A stretch of 64,000 bases of DNA from Pampus argenteus (lineage: Eukaryota > Chordata > Actinopteri > Scombriformes > Stromateidae). Position numbers and translations under genes: made by a program. Below the pieces are notes generated by a model that saw only the letters and a program-made list of their open reading frames with translations, searched no databases and had not been told where the DNA came from. The number at the start of each line of letters is the position of its first letter. The first letter of the stretch is position 1. The DNA lies in NCBI GenBank assembly GCA_036937835.1, contig CM072868.1:10021001-10085000 (forward strand), written 5' to 3'. Below are positions 13,171 through 24,576 of this stretch, in pieces.

Positions 13171-14769
13171 ATGCGTATCAGTTTTTGCCAGGGTCTGTTA
13201 ACCGGAGCCATCGTCCTCAACCTCCTCATCCTCTATTATGTGTCCCGGGCCCAGCAGCAGATGATGGAGAAGAGGAAAGAACTTGGCAGGGGCACCAGGA
13301 GGGCTTCCTTACCTGCCTCTGGTCTGGGGGGAGGTTTAGGAGGACTCATAGGGCCTGGAGGTGAGCCTGGAGTGGTCGGGGTGGAGGGACACAGTCGTGT
13401 CCCACGTGTGACTGTGCTTCTCAGGGAGTTTGAAAACTTTGAGAATTATGTCGGAGATGTGGCTAATTCTTTTCTCAGACAGAGACCTGAGCTTCCTTTC
13501 CTGGCTGTGGCTGACACATTTCCTTACCCACCCTTGGTGCTCCCAGATGGGGCTCGGCTTTTGGTGCTCTCTCCGAGCCCAGATCAGCCGCCACAAGCGC
13601 ACAGGCCAGAGTTTCACATCCAGACAGAGTTTGTGCTCCTCGTGCCTGATGGAGTTGAGTTGGCGCAACCCCGGGCTATTGAGAGGCTGATCAAGGAGCT
13701 GGAAGGTGAGGGTGGGGGCCCTGTGAGGCTGGTAGCTGCACCCGTGCTGGTTCGTTCTGCTGCGCAGTGTCTCCACCTGCGGGTGAACCTCAGAGAGTGG
13801 ACAGCTACGTACTCGCCAGCTGCATCTGGGAGCAGCGGGAGTGTGTGCACAGCTTTACAAGGAGATGCAGTGGTACTCATTCGCACAGAGGATCTTTTTA
13901 ATCTCTCTGTACCTCTGGGCCGACCCCTTTTCTCCTCACTCTTCGTCCAGACTGCCCTGAGAGGCTGGAAGGTCAAACTCCTGGAGAGCCCCTGTTTCTC
14001 TGCAACCCACAGACCCCTCTTCAGCTCAGCTCACAATCAGTGGAAAGCTGACACTCGACAGAAGGAGGCCACTGGGAAGCTCATGAGGAGCTTTGGCCTG
14101 AAACGTCTTCTGCTTCCTGAAGCGAAGGAGCAGTGGTATGGCTGCAGTAAGGAGACACCTCGCTGCTTTGGCACTGTGCAGGATGACACTCCAGACTACC
14201 TCTATCTGGATCGCTGGACACCCCCCTGTTGTCTGCGAGCGCTCAGAGAAACTACAAAGTATGTCATCAATATCCTGGAAAGCTCTGGTGTACGCTACTG
14301 GCTAGAGGGGGGAACTCTGCTAGGTGCTGTCCGCCATCAGGACATCATCCCATGGGACTATGATGTGGACCTGGGTATCTATCTGGAGGATGTACCCAAT
14401 TGTGATCACCTGAAGAACCTGGACTCAGGCTCTCTGGTGGATGCTAACGGCTATGTCTGGGAGCGTGCAGTGGAAGGAGACTTCTACAGAGTCCAGTACA
14501 GCGAGGCCAACCACCTGCATGTTGACCTGTGGCCATTCTACCCACGTAACGGCATCATGACCAAGGACACATGGACCGAGCACAAGCAAGATGTCGAGTT
14601 CCCAGAACACTTCCTGCAGCCGCTTGTGCCTATGCCATTTGCTGGCATCAGCGCCTACGGCCCTAATAACCACCACGCATTTTTAGAGCTCAAGTTTGGA
14701 GAGGGGGTCATTGAGAACCCCCAATACCCCAACCCTGCCAAGAAAAGACTGGACAGAAGCAAATTGTAG
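13171..14769 (+). CDS. fkrp: Fukutin-related protein, ribitol-5-phosphate transferase
   Basis: FKRP is a Golgi type II membrane enzyme that adds ribitol-5-phosphate from CDP-ribitol to the O-mannosyl core glycan of alpha-dystroglycan. The whole protein lies in one coding exon, as in other vertebrates: 532 residues against 495 in human, the extra length being a Gly-rich linker after the anchor. Residues about 8-25 form the membrane anchor. The catalytic domain carries the Asp triad D396/D398/D400 in IIPWDYDVDLGIYLED, and Cys residues 325, 332, 353 and 354 match the human zinc-binding loop region. The C-terminal block with NHLHVDLWPFYPRNG and ENPQYPNPA is strongly conserved. I chose ATG 13171 because the frame upstream is intronic and residues 1-25 align with the human start. 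The gene diverges from strn4 and converges on slc1a5. Confidence 0.97.
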   Translation: MRISFCQGLLTGAIVLNLLILYYVSRAQQQMMEKRKELGRGTRRASLPASGLGGGLGGLIGPGGEPGVVGVEGHSRVPRVTVLLREFENFENYVGDVANSFLRQRPELPFLAVADTFPYPPLVLPDGARLLVLSPSPDQPPQAHRPEFHIQTEFVLLVPDGVELAQPRAIERLIKELEGEGGGPVRLVAAPVLVRSAAQCLHLRVNLREWTATYSPAASGSSGSVCTALQGDAVVLIRTEDLFNLSVPLGRPLFSSLFVQTALRGWKVKLLESPCFSATHRPLFSSAHNQWKADTRQKEATGKLMRSFGLKRLLLPEAKEQWYGCSKETPRCFGTVQDDTPDYLYLDRWTPPCCLRALRETTKYVINILESSGVRYWLEGGTLLGAVRHQDIIPWDYDVDLGIYLEDVPNCDHLKNLDSGSLVDANGYVWERAVEGDFYRVQYSEANHLHVDLWPFYPRNGIMTKDTWTEHKQDVEFPEHFLQPLVPMPFAGISAYGPNNHHAFLELKFGEGVIENPQYPNPAKKRLDRSKL

Positions 14770-16200
14770 AGATGAAAGACTCTCAAGTCCTTTTTTTTTT
14801 TTCCTGTTGAACTGTATTTATTTACTATAGAAAGTGTGACACCTGGAAACTGATATGGTGTTAATTATATGAGTATAATTACATGCCTGGTTTCTATTTT
14901 TTAGTATTTGGGCATGGAGACTGACTTGCTACTCTTTCTTAGAGTGGTGAGATTGTGTTTGTAATGAGCATTAAACTAAACTTAAATCATCAGAGATTTA
15001 CTACATGGCGTACTAAATCTGTATGTGTTGTACTATACAGTATAAATAGGGCTTCTGTAAAGATGATGATCGTTTTGGTTTGTTGTTGAAAGCTACAGTG
15101 TACGTTATCTTAAGCAGGATTGAAGGTGTGCACCAAATTGTACATGTTTAAATACGTGGTTTTGCCCTCACAGGTGTCTTGTGGATTTGTTGCCTTGTTT
15201 TGCACTGATTATTTGAATCTCCAGATTTGCACAGATTATGAATGAACATTACTGTATATCAGTGCCATTTGGTACCCACCAGCTGTAGTGTAGTGAGGAC
15301 ATTTTCAGGTGGTGAAATAAGAAACTGAAGGAAAGTTGCTATACCGGACCGTAGTACTCAACTGAAACATTCCCCTGAGTTTGTAAATTAATATTAACCT
15401 TTATCTCAATTATGTGTGTTACTACTGAGCGCCTGAAAACTTTACTATAAAAAAAAAAAAACATTTTAAGAGAGCAACATGTTACAACATGTTTCCTGTA
15501 GCGTTGTTACTTATGTGTGATGTGTCAAGATGTCATGCCTTTTCATGAACTGGTAAAATAAAGGACTTGTAACACTTGTCTTTATGTCTTTATGTTATGA
15601 TTTTGTTTTTAGGATCGTCACAGGAAATTTACAATAGTGTTTGCAATTCTTCTTGAACACTAGGTGGCGTAACACACCTAGTTATTTCAAAGCCTTTGTA
15701 ACTCCTAAACCTCTCTATTATTACCCTACCGTGATGTTGTATGGGAGTTGTGTAGTCATATGGCCGGGGTCCTGGAGGTGGAGGATTTTAAACAGGACAA
15801 AGGAATGTAACATCGAAGGAATGCTCTCCGTTGACTTGTCCTGTGACATATTTAACAATCTGCTGCCATACACCTGTTGAGACTGGGCCTGCTGTATTGT
15901 ATGACTTTGAGGTGTCTGTACATTCCTTTTAATTTATAACTATAATTAATGGATAAATAAATAGCATTGTTTATGTATGAACCGGTATTTGGACAATCAT
16001 AAACACCACTGAGGAGCTATGTGTGGTTATTTTGGAATGTAAATGGAGCTCAATGCATTTTAAATATGTCTCCCTCTTGCATAGTTCTACATAGCATGGC
16101 ATCTGGAGATACAGTATCTATGTAGCTATACAGTAGCTTTTCTATTTGCTGACTGCAGTGTTCCAAATATGTCTCATAATCACAGTGAAAGAGTTGAGAG
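14770..16200 (+). other. fkrp 3' UTR and convergent intergenic segment
   Basis: No coding potential is seen after the fkrp stop. AATAAA occurs at 15557-15562, giving a 3' UTR of about 0.8 kb, with a second AATAAA at 15956-15961. The open frame at 15641-15880 has no recognisable similarity. A CTCF-like motif lies at 15657-15670 near the boundary with slc1a5. Confidence 0.6.
15557..15562 (+). terminator. Candidate fkrp polyadenylation signal AATAAA
   Basis: This canonical hexamer lies about 790 bases after the fkrp stop and is followed by T-rich sequence. A downstream alternative is at 15956-15961. The cleavage site itself is not determined. Confidence 0.5.
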
Positions 16201-16227
16201 ATATGGCCAAAAAAATAAAAAAAGGCA

Positions 16228-18509
16228 TTTATTGTTTAAACTCTAAGGACAGAACATTCAGACTGTATTTGGAAAATTGCTTTTGACACATTGTCCCGCT
16301 GCAATAAAATTACTAAACTAAAAACTAAACCAGATAAACATCCATGTGGTGACTATCTCAGGAAGGAATTATGTCTTTACAGCCTTGCACCAAAAAAAAA
16401 TTTATGTTTTAGATCTCAACTGTTGAAACATGAGACCTTAGATCTGTAATGATTTCAGAGACGACCTGTATACCATAAGCAGCACATACCCCAGTAATTT
16501 GGTACAGCTTTAAATGTTGAACAGTTAAAAGATATGTGTGGAACAGATAAAACTTTCAATATTGCAACTTTACAGTTAATCATATATGTTGCATTAGAAA
16601 ATAAGTAGAATCTCTCTCTCCTGTACAGCCAATAAAATTCATCTTGTCATTGCAACACCGCACATTGTCCAAAGTCTCAAGTATTAAAGTTTTCCAAACG
16701 CCCAAAACCAAAACTGCATAAGAAAGACTATAGGCTTAACCAAACTTTGGAAATAAGACCAGGAAAAAGAAAAAAAGTGTACAAAAGAAAAAAAAAAAAA
16801 GACCAAACGGTTACAAGACGATGTGAAGATGGCAAATCAAAACAATTTGGAGTTAATAAAATGTCATTGGCAAAATAAATCTTTGGATTTTGACCAGAGA
16901 AATACAAATAAATTAAAAACAAGTAATTATCTGAGGCAGTAATAAAAAGATACAAGGAGGGCTAAAGCAAACATGACAACAATTTCATGTTTGTGAACAT
17001 TATAACCAAAACATAAAAAGGTTGAGACATCCTTGTAGTGAAAGAAATATTCTTACACACCACATGTACACACACACACACTTTTTTTTTTTTTTACAAC
17101 ATCAAACAAATTGTCTTTCTTCTCACAGACTGTGCTTTCAAACCCACTTGTGCCCTGCTGAGGTGTCCGAACCTACACAGAGCAACAGTAAAACGTGGAC
17201 TATGATAAAAAGAACAACTCCCTGGAAATGTCATTAAGAGTTCTCCTTCCTGTTTTTTTTTTTTTTTTGGTCTTAAGAGTATTAAAGAGCCACTGAAAGA
17301 GAGTCTTCAAGCTTTAGATTAAACCTGAGGTTATGTTATCTGCCATAGTACTGAAGTCCATCTGAAGAGGCAGAAACACTCGGAGAGACTCGGAGGTCAA
17401 TGTGTGTGCGTGTGTGTGTCCGCTCATGCTGATGTACTGGGTTCTTGAGAAAAAAAGTTCCTTCATTTTAGCTTTGGGATGCAATTGAGCATCTCATTTC
17501 ATTTGGTGTGTTTTATATAAATATAATGTTACAAACAGGTTTAACGTAGGCATTGCGTTTTCTCACCATGAGAAAATCATTGTACTTAAAAGAACCACTG
17601 GTATGAAATAACCGCAGACACAACAACAACAGACTAATAAAAACCTCCAACCTAAGAAACAGAAAACCTATAAAAAAATAAAAAAAAACAACATTTGTGC
17701 ATTTTTGTCATACCTCATCGCAACCATTTTATGCACATTTTTCAGAATACGGCTGAACTACTGTAAGTATATATTTAAATAAAATAAATGTATATGAAGT
17801 TCCTGTGTGATCCGTGTATGATTAAATAGAGTAATAATGCATGTTCATATGAAAACCATTAAATGATGTGTTTTACACTACATATGATCATTTTTGCTTA
17901 TTTTCCTATTCTGGGAGATTGAAATGTGACAAAATTGGGGGGAAAAAAAACCCAACATTTTGAATGTAACGGATTCCAGATGAAGACTATAAAAACTTTG
18001 GGTGCAGCAGACTGTATCATACGGTGGTCCTTGTCAACAAAGTCAGAAATTTTCCACTTGGAAAATACTATTAAAATGCAGACCAAGTCATAAATACCAG
18101 TGGTTTACTCAGGCGTGTTCTAAATAAATGAGCTGATAGTGGCAACAGTGAACCAACGGGTAAATATTTGCATCATCATATTGTGGAAGAATTACATAAG
18201 TCATGTGATCATCCAACTAATGACTGATGAATAGCTGGTATATACACAACTTGGTCAGGCGAGAAAATTCTGACTTCAAAATGTAACATTAGTCTAGTGT
18301 CAATACAGTAGTCAGACTGATGCCCAATTATAATATTAAATGTGCATAAAATGGATGTCGACATTTTAGCTTTTCCTCCAGACAGGGGACAGAGGGCTTT
18401 TCTTTGCATGTCCATCCTCTCTCCTAGGGAAGAAAAAAAAAAGGGGGCCAGAACCTCAAGTTTTAGGGTCAGATATACGAGCGAGTCACTGGTGATGTCA
18501 GCATCTGGA
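16228..18509 (-). other. Inferred slc1a5 3' UTR
   Basis: After the slc1a5 stop at 18510-18512 no further coding exon is found. On the minus strand the AATAAA at 16228-16233 (TTTATT on plus) would give a 3' UTR of about 2.3 kb. The stretch is AT-rich with several homopolymer runs; its open frames look random. The extent is a guess from the hexamer and the convergent fkrp end. Confidence 0.4.
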
Positions 18510-21500
18510 TTACATGACTGACTCTGAATTAGCGCCTTCCATATTGCCCTTCCCGCCTCGTTTCTCAATGAGCGGCGAGTGCTCCGGTGCAGGTACCTCC
18601 AGCCTGACTTCGCTCAGCTCTGCTCCTTCCTCTTTCTTGGATGTGCGATCCACAAAGAATTGTAATAGCCCTGCTCCAAAGGCATCACCCTCCACATTCA
18701 GCACTGTGCAGGTACGGTCCCTAAAGAAAAACAGAATGGACAACAAGCGATTTTAGGACTATGATGTTTCACAAAATGCCTGAGTCAGGCCTTACATATG
18801 AACAGAAATTGTAGAGGTGCACATGTCAGGGAGAGTAATGAGTTTACATTTCATTATGGTATGTTACATATGCCTGTCCTGCTTTATAGCCACATAAAAT
18901 AAAATGTTTGTGTACTCACACAAGCCAGTCAACAGCCAGGATTAGAGAGATGTCATTGGTGGGCAATCCGACTGCCTCCAGGATGATAGCTAGAGTCAAC
19001 ACACCACCAGCAGGTATACCTGCTGCTCCAACACTGGATGCTGTAGCTGTCACACTAACACATTGAGAGGGAAGAAATTCAATTATGCACAGCATTTTAC
19101 AAACAGTAAATGTACAAAAAAAAGGAAGATTAGCCTCTCTTATCACCCATATCATTGAAAACATATAAAAGTCCATATACAGGTTGGACACATGTTTTAA
19201 TCCAGTTATGTAAGTGCAGACTTACAGGATGGTAATGACTTGAATAAAGTTGAGAGATGTGTTGTTCAGCTGAGCGATGAAAACAGCAGCCACACACTGA
19301 AAGAGAGCAGCTCCGTCCATGTTGACCGTCGCGCCAATGGGCAGAATAAAGCGGCTGATGTGCTTGGATACGCCGTTATTTTCCTCCACACACTTCATCA
19401 TCAGGGGCAGGGTGGCAGAGCTGAGAAGGAAGTAAAAAAAGGGAAGTAAGGTGAAAGGTGCGAGCATGTGTGTTTGTAGAGAGAGGAAGGCGTGTGTGTG
19501 TTTCGGAACAAGGGAACCTCAGTATGTGATATTTAACAACCAGAGAAGGCAAACAAGTGGGTGTGTGAGAGAGTCTAAGAAGAAGTTCCTTACCTGGAGC
19601 TTGTTCCGAATGCCGTTGCCAGAGCTGTGAATATCCCCCAAAGGAACACATATGGGTTCTTTCTCGTAATGATGAAGTAGATGGCGGGCAGCACCAGTAA
19701 GCCATGAATGGCATGTCCAATGACACAGCAGGCTATATATTTCCCCAGGCTGGCAAACAGTTTGGCAACGTTTTCCATCTCAACGATTTTACCAGCTACA
19801 AGGAACATGATACCAAGAGGGGCATACCTGTAGAGAGACATGAGGTGCAGGAAAGAGAAGTGCTGTAGATCATTATGGTTTTGGAATATAGAACAAAGCA
19901 GCTATCAAGCCTGTGCAGATAAATACAGGTCTTTCTTACCACATGATCCAGGAGACCAGCACCATGGTGGCCTCATTGAAGGAGTTGAAGAACTTGATCA
20001 GGATCTCGCCTTCCTCTCCCAGCTTCCTCAAAGCCACACCAAACACAATGGCAAACACTACCAGACCAAGAATATTCATGCCGTCCTGGTCTACTCCAAA
20101 GGGCACCTAGAGACACACAGAAATACATGAAAGTCACGGTCAGGACACACAGAGAGACACATAAATGTGGTGCATTCATGTGGACAACAACATCCTTCTG
20201 CCTGCTCACCTTCTCCACGGTGATGTTGGGGTTTCCATCTGTGCCATTCACAGTGACCAGCTTGTAGCTGGTTGCATACTGCAAAGGAAAGAGGGTTAGT
20301 CAGTCAGTCAGTGAGCGTCTCCAAATATTTATTTAATACAATGTAAAATCAGAATTATGTAAAATAATATAGAAAAAAAGATGCAAAACTAACCGATTGA
20401 AAGGCAGCAGACACCAGGTTGGATGGAAAGATGTTTCTGTGGGGAGAGAAAAAAAACAAAAAACAAAAAACACATTCAGTTGCTGTGCTCCATGTGTGCC
20501 AAATGCCTTCGAAAAAATCCAATGAAACATTTACTGCTGCAATTAGAGGACAAGAAATTATATGCTTGGGACTGGAGAGAATACAATACAATTGCCCAAA
20601 TATGAACCTTGTGGTTCTTTCCTTCTCTGTGCACGCACGCACACAAATATAAAACCACCATTTATTTGGATGGACACTCAGAGAAAGGGAAAAGTTTTGA
20701 CAAGCACATTGTAAAGCAATAAACTGGGGTCATTCAAGACTATAAATGTTTCTGATAAAGTCTGGACTGAACTACAAAGCAACTCTGAGTCACAGTCCCC
20801 TTTTATCGCACAGCTTCCGTCGTCGGTGGTGTAGAAACAGCAGTTCGGCTGCCCTCTGAACGTCAGTGATAGCTCAAACTAGACAGAATCACAAGGTTGA
20901 TCATGTGGAAATAGCTGAGAGAATTTAAATATTAATCCCCTTTTTTCCCCACTCTGCTCCCTCCCCATTAGTGTTGTGTTATTCATTCAACAAGTATGTA
21001 CACACACACACAGTTACATAGGTCCAACAAATCTGTGTCCCCGATACCTCTGTACTCTGCTGTTGGCAATGGATTTAGAGTAATAAGGCATTAACTTCAC
21101 GAGCTCTTTCTAACTCATTCATTCCCTTTCATTGAAAACCACAGAGCGTCAGGATTAAGCATCATGTGACTGTGTGACAGGGCAGCAGGGACAACAGACA
21201 AAATGCTGCCACGCTTTCAAGCTACTGTTAAGACTTATTACTCGGATATTCAAATGTATTCGTGTTAGTCAAATCATTTCACTTGACTGGTACGACCCAA
21301 GTACGAGCCAGACGTGGAGCCCTCTGAGACGAACAATTGTACTGCCACCGCCATTCAGAGGGCGTGCTACCTGTACAACGTGCTGCTCAAACACTCTGGT
21401 GTCTTCCTGATACGTTGTTGTCCCTCCCAAATTTTGGCGAACGGCGTATGTGGTCGATATATATTCACAGCTGACGTATGCACTGAATGATAACGTATGT

Positions 21501-21611
21501 TTTAGAATGAGAAAACAAACAAAAGGTGCGAGACAAGGAATGTAAACAAGGATGTGTAGGAGTGGCGATACATAAGGACAATCAAGCATGTGGTTGCTTT
21601 CTGTAAGGGTG

Positions 21612-21658
<47 letters not shown>

Positions 21659-23711
21659 ACAAAGACAAGGCCATGTTTTACACTTTGATGAGCAGCTGTT
21701 CAGTCACAGTCCTATGTTGTCTTTGTTGTCAAAACTAAACAGGACACTAACTGAGAGGGCTCATTCTTAACAAGAAGCACAGGTTTAGCCTGCTGTCTTA
21801 TTAACATAATGTGTACACGTGTGTGTGTGTGTGAGCAGCATGTGTTTCCACGAGACTAACATTAATATTATACCCCTCACCCCCCAAACAGCTACAGTAG
21901 ATCCATCGTGACATGAAGCTGAGATGTTGCATTCAGGAACATCAGTTAACAATAAAATTGCTCCTTCTGCTCCTTATTCTTGGAATTAAAACACTGAATT
22001 CACACCATCTGAGTTCTGTATACAGGACCATTGTGTTGCAACTTGTAGATACTGTTACGTAAGGGGCCACCGATAAAAATCAGGGTAACGATATTAAACT
22101 GCGCCTGGATACGTTTTGTCCCGTTACCCTTATCATATCTAATCTGGCTCTGGGGCAGCATGAAATGTTTTGGGAGGTGTTGCCAGGTTAGGTCACATTG
22201 CCGGAGGACGGGAATAGAAGAGCAGAGAGTGTAAAAGCTGAACAAAAGAATTTCCAAACTAACCAGACAAAATTATGCAACAGAGTAACGCACGCTAGCA
22301 GCACTTTATGTTAATGTGAAACATCTCTCAGTGTTTGATTGTGTAATCTTAATACAACACATCTGTGCACTGATCACAAAGTTTAAAATATAATAAGATC
22401 CAAATCCATGCTCATCTTATCAGATGGACCTAGATTTTGATATTATTATTATATTAAACAGAGTCCACTTTCTTAACTTTGAATAGCTGTTTATTCACAT
22501 ACACATGATTGGCATGTTTACTTCAAAAAAATTAAATGGTTCATAGATTGCCAAAGATGTCAGGTGATGCTGACACACGTCTCATGAATGTGACACACAC
22601 ACACTGGTAAAAATAGCAGATTTTCCCAGCTAGTCATGTTTGGAGGAGTGTAGTGAATGCACCAAGACTTCAGAGTGCAAAAAGGTCATCAAGTTTAAAG
22701 ACAAAAAAGGTACTACGCCACCTTTCTAACTACAGACAGGGTATATCTGTATATATACAAGTGTGCACATACTGGATTAAACAATGCTCTTAATAGCTAA
22801 ACTCCAGCCATGCTGTCATACTGGAAGCGGAAATCTTATTTTATCCGTTTGTCTACAAAAAGGGTCTGCCTCTACAGGAAGGCTTACTCATCAACAGTCT
22901 CCTACACGTGTTTCTCCCCCCACAGTTGTGAGCAACGTGGAGACATAAAACCTAACTATCAACGACATTTAGTGAGGATGAATGACGGCTGTTGTCGCGT
23001 GTTTGGACATCCTGTTAATCCTGCATGAAGTCAAAGCTGAGCTGATGCAACTCAGGCTTTCATTACATCGCAACTGACTCACTTGAAGGACGGATGAGTG
23101 CTTATAAACCGAAAGTCAACTATTGTGTTACGAGGTCCATCCTTCAAAATAAAATAAAAAGGGTTTTCAACTCACCTAACCAAATCTAAGAAGGAGTCTA
23201 TCACTTCTTTAGATGCAGGTACGTCATCGTCCGTGCCTGACATCTTCGGCGTGGATACCGACACCGAGCCGGGGCTTAAGATGAAAGCCATCACAACACC
23301 GATAGACGAGGCGATTAACGTGGTGACCAGGAAGAAGAGCATGGCCCAGCCGCCAAGTTTACCCAGAGCTTTGGGGTCGATGCTGGCCGCCCCGGACACC
23401 AGGCTGCACACCACCAAGGGGATGATGATCATTTTCAAGAGCCGGATAAGCAGCTCACCGGGGAAACCGATGTAGATGATCTGGGTTCTGGTCAGCGTCA
23501 CGTTACGTACACCGAGTCCGATGAAGACACCGATGAGGACCCCGGCCACGGTGAGAATCACCAGCAGGTTGGCCATGACGATCTTCTTTACCCGCTCCAA
23601 CAACGGCTTCGGGCTGCTCTTCTTATCGCGGTTGAGTCCGTTGGCCAGCGGCTCGTCGAGGTGCGCGTCGCCGTTGGATGCCACCGCTTCCAAGTCTATC
23701 TTCTCAGCCAT
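18510..23711 (-). CDS. slc1a5: Neutral amino-acid exchanger ASCT2
   Basis: ASCT2 is a plasma-membrane sodium-dependent antiporter for glutamine and small neutral amino acids. Exons in transcript order: 23176-23711, 20394-20436, 20210-20278, 19940-20106, 19594-19827, 19226-19420, 18920-19054, 18510-18720; total 529 residues, stop TAA at 18510-18512. All joins keep frame. The N-terminal half carries the FPGELLIRLLKMIIIPLVVCS helix. Two sequons sit in the extracellular loop (N204-G-T, N211-I-T). Re-entrant loop 1 is FGTSSSSATLPLMMK and the TM7 motif is NMDGAALFQCVAAVFIAQ. Cys at about 464 in DRTCTVLNVEGDA marks ASCT2; ASCT1 (slc1a4) has Thr there. The C-terminus ends ESVM as in human. ATG 23711 has a good context (ACAATGG). 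Synteny with fkrp and strn4 agrees. Confidence 0.96.
21614..21657. repeat. (GT)n microsatellite
   Basis: About 22 uninterrupted GT units in slc1a5 intron 1. Confidence 0.97.
23043..23051 (+). promoter_or_regulatory. Candidate C/EBP-ATF response element in slc1a5 intron 1
   Basis: The nonamer TGATGCAAC equals the composite ATF4-binding element known from amino-acid-stress genes such as ATF3. SLC1A5 is an established ATF4 target, so the location is plausible. About two chance copies of the 8-mer core are expected in a window this long, so the call is weak. Confidence 0.3.
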
Positions 23712-24294
23712 TGTGAGCGTTAAACGTTGATCTAAAATAAAAGCTCGGTTAGTTGGCTCGAGAACTCGTGTTACTACACCGAGAGTAGTTGCTACCCTAC
23801 AGCAGGACGTTACGCTCCTCGCCGCTCTGGCTACTACTTATTGGTTCTGAGTATTCTGGGTAAGCAGTAGAGCAGCTCCACCCTGCCTCCAGCTGGGCGT
23901 GTCCACGTGTTCAAGCATGCAAATACACAATATAGGCCTATTTATTGCGTACTGTTCCATTACAGTCACCAAAAACGAATACAATACAAACCCTATGAAC
24001 TATAATAATAAAATGAAACATGTTTGTCTGTTGATATTTCTATTTACATTATTGTCTCATTAAAAATATGCGTAGAAATAAATTCTCAAATTTGAAAGAT
24101 CAGGATTTATGATGATGAAAACAGTCTGGAGATTTTTTTTTTTTTTTTTTTTGGCAGATCTTATTTAATATTTGGAGGAGGAGGCAAAGTTATTTATTTG
24201 TGATGTTATATCATGTGAGAAGATGAACCTTTGTGACAACTATTTTTGGTGTCCACATGGGCTAGACAGCAGATGTTCTGGGTCAAATAACTGG

Positions 24295-24332
24295 TAGAAT
24301 AGAATAGAATAGAATAGAATAGAATAGAATAG
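24295..24332. repeat. (TAGAA)n pentanucleotide repeat
   Basis: About seven to eight tandem AGAAT units, upstream of slc1a5. Confidence 0.95.
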
Positions 24333-24567
24333 ATATGTAGTAATTTGAAACCTTGCAGACAAAAGCAGAGTTTTGACTCTTGAATTTCATTGAAAGTGAG
24401 GGATGCAACAACATTTATTGAATGGTAGGTTTTTATTATAATCATTAAAATCATCTAATCAACACTGGCCTTGCACCACATGCCTCCATTATTTCTGTCA
24501 TTTCTACACAATCAACTGTGCATTGAGTGCGTTAGTCATAGCGCCACATGCCACAATTTTTGAAACT

Positions 24568-24576
24568 ATTGCATCA
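24568..24576 (+). promoter_or_regulatory. Candidate amino-acid response element upstream of slc1a5
   Basis: ATTGCATCA, identical to the core amino-acid response element of mammalian CHOP and SNAT2, lies about 0.86 kb upstream of the slc1a5 ATG. It may act with the intron 1 motif at 23043-23051. It could be a chance match. Confidence 0.3.

Larger units (their letters stand above)
20437..23175 (-). other. slc1a5 intron 1 (2.7 kb)
   Basis: This is the largest slc1a5 intron. It contains a (GT)n microsatellite at 21614-21657 and an ATF4/C-EBP-type motif TGATGCAAC at 23043-23051, 125 bp inside the intron from exon 1. No other gene is seen. Confidence 0.75.

Noticed and set aside
13336..13976. Antisense frames of 120-146 codons inside fkrp
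   Set aside because: They are shadows of a conserved single-exon gene on the other strand, with no similarity of their own.
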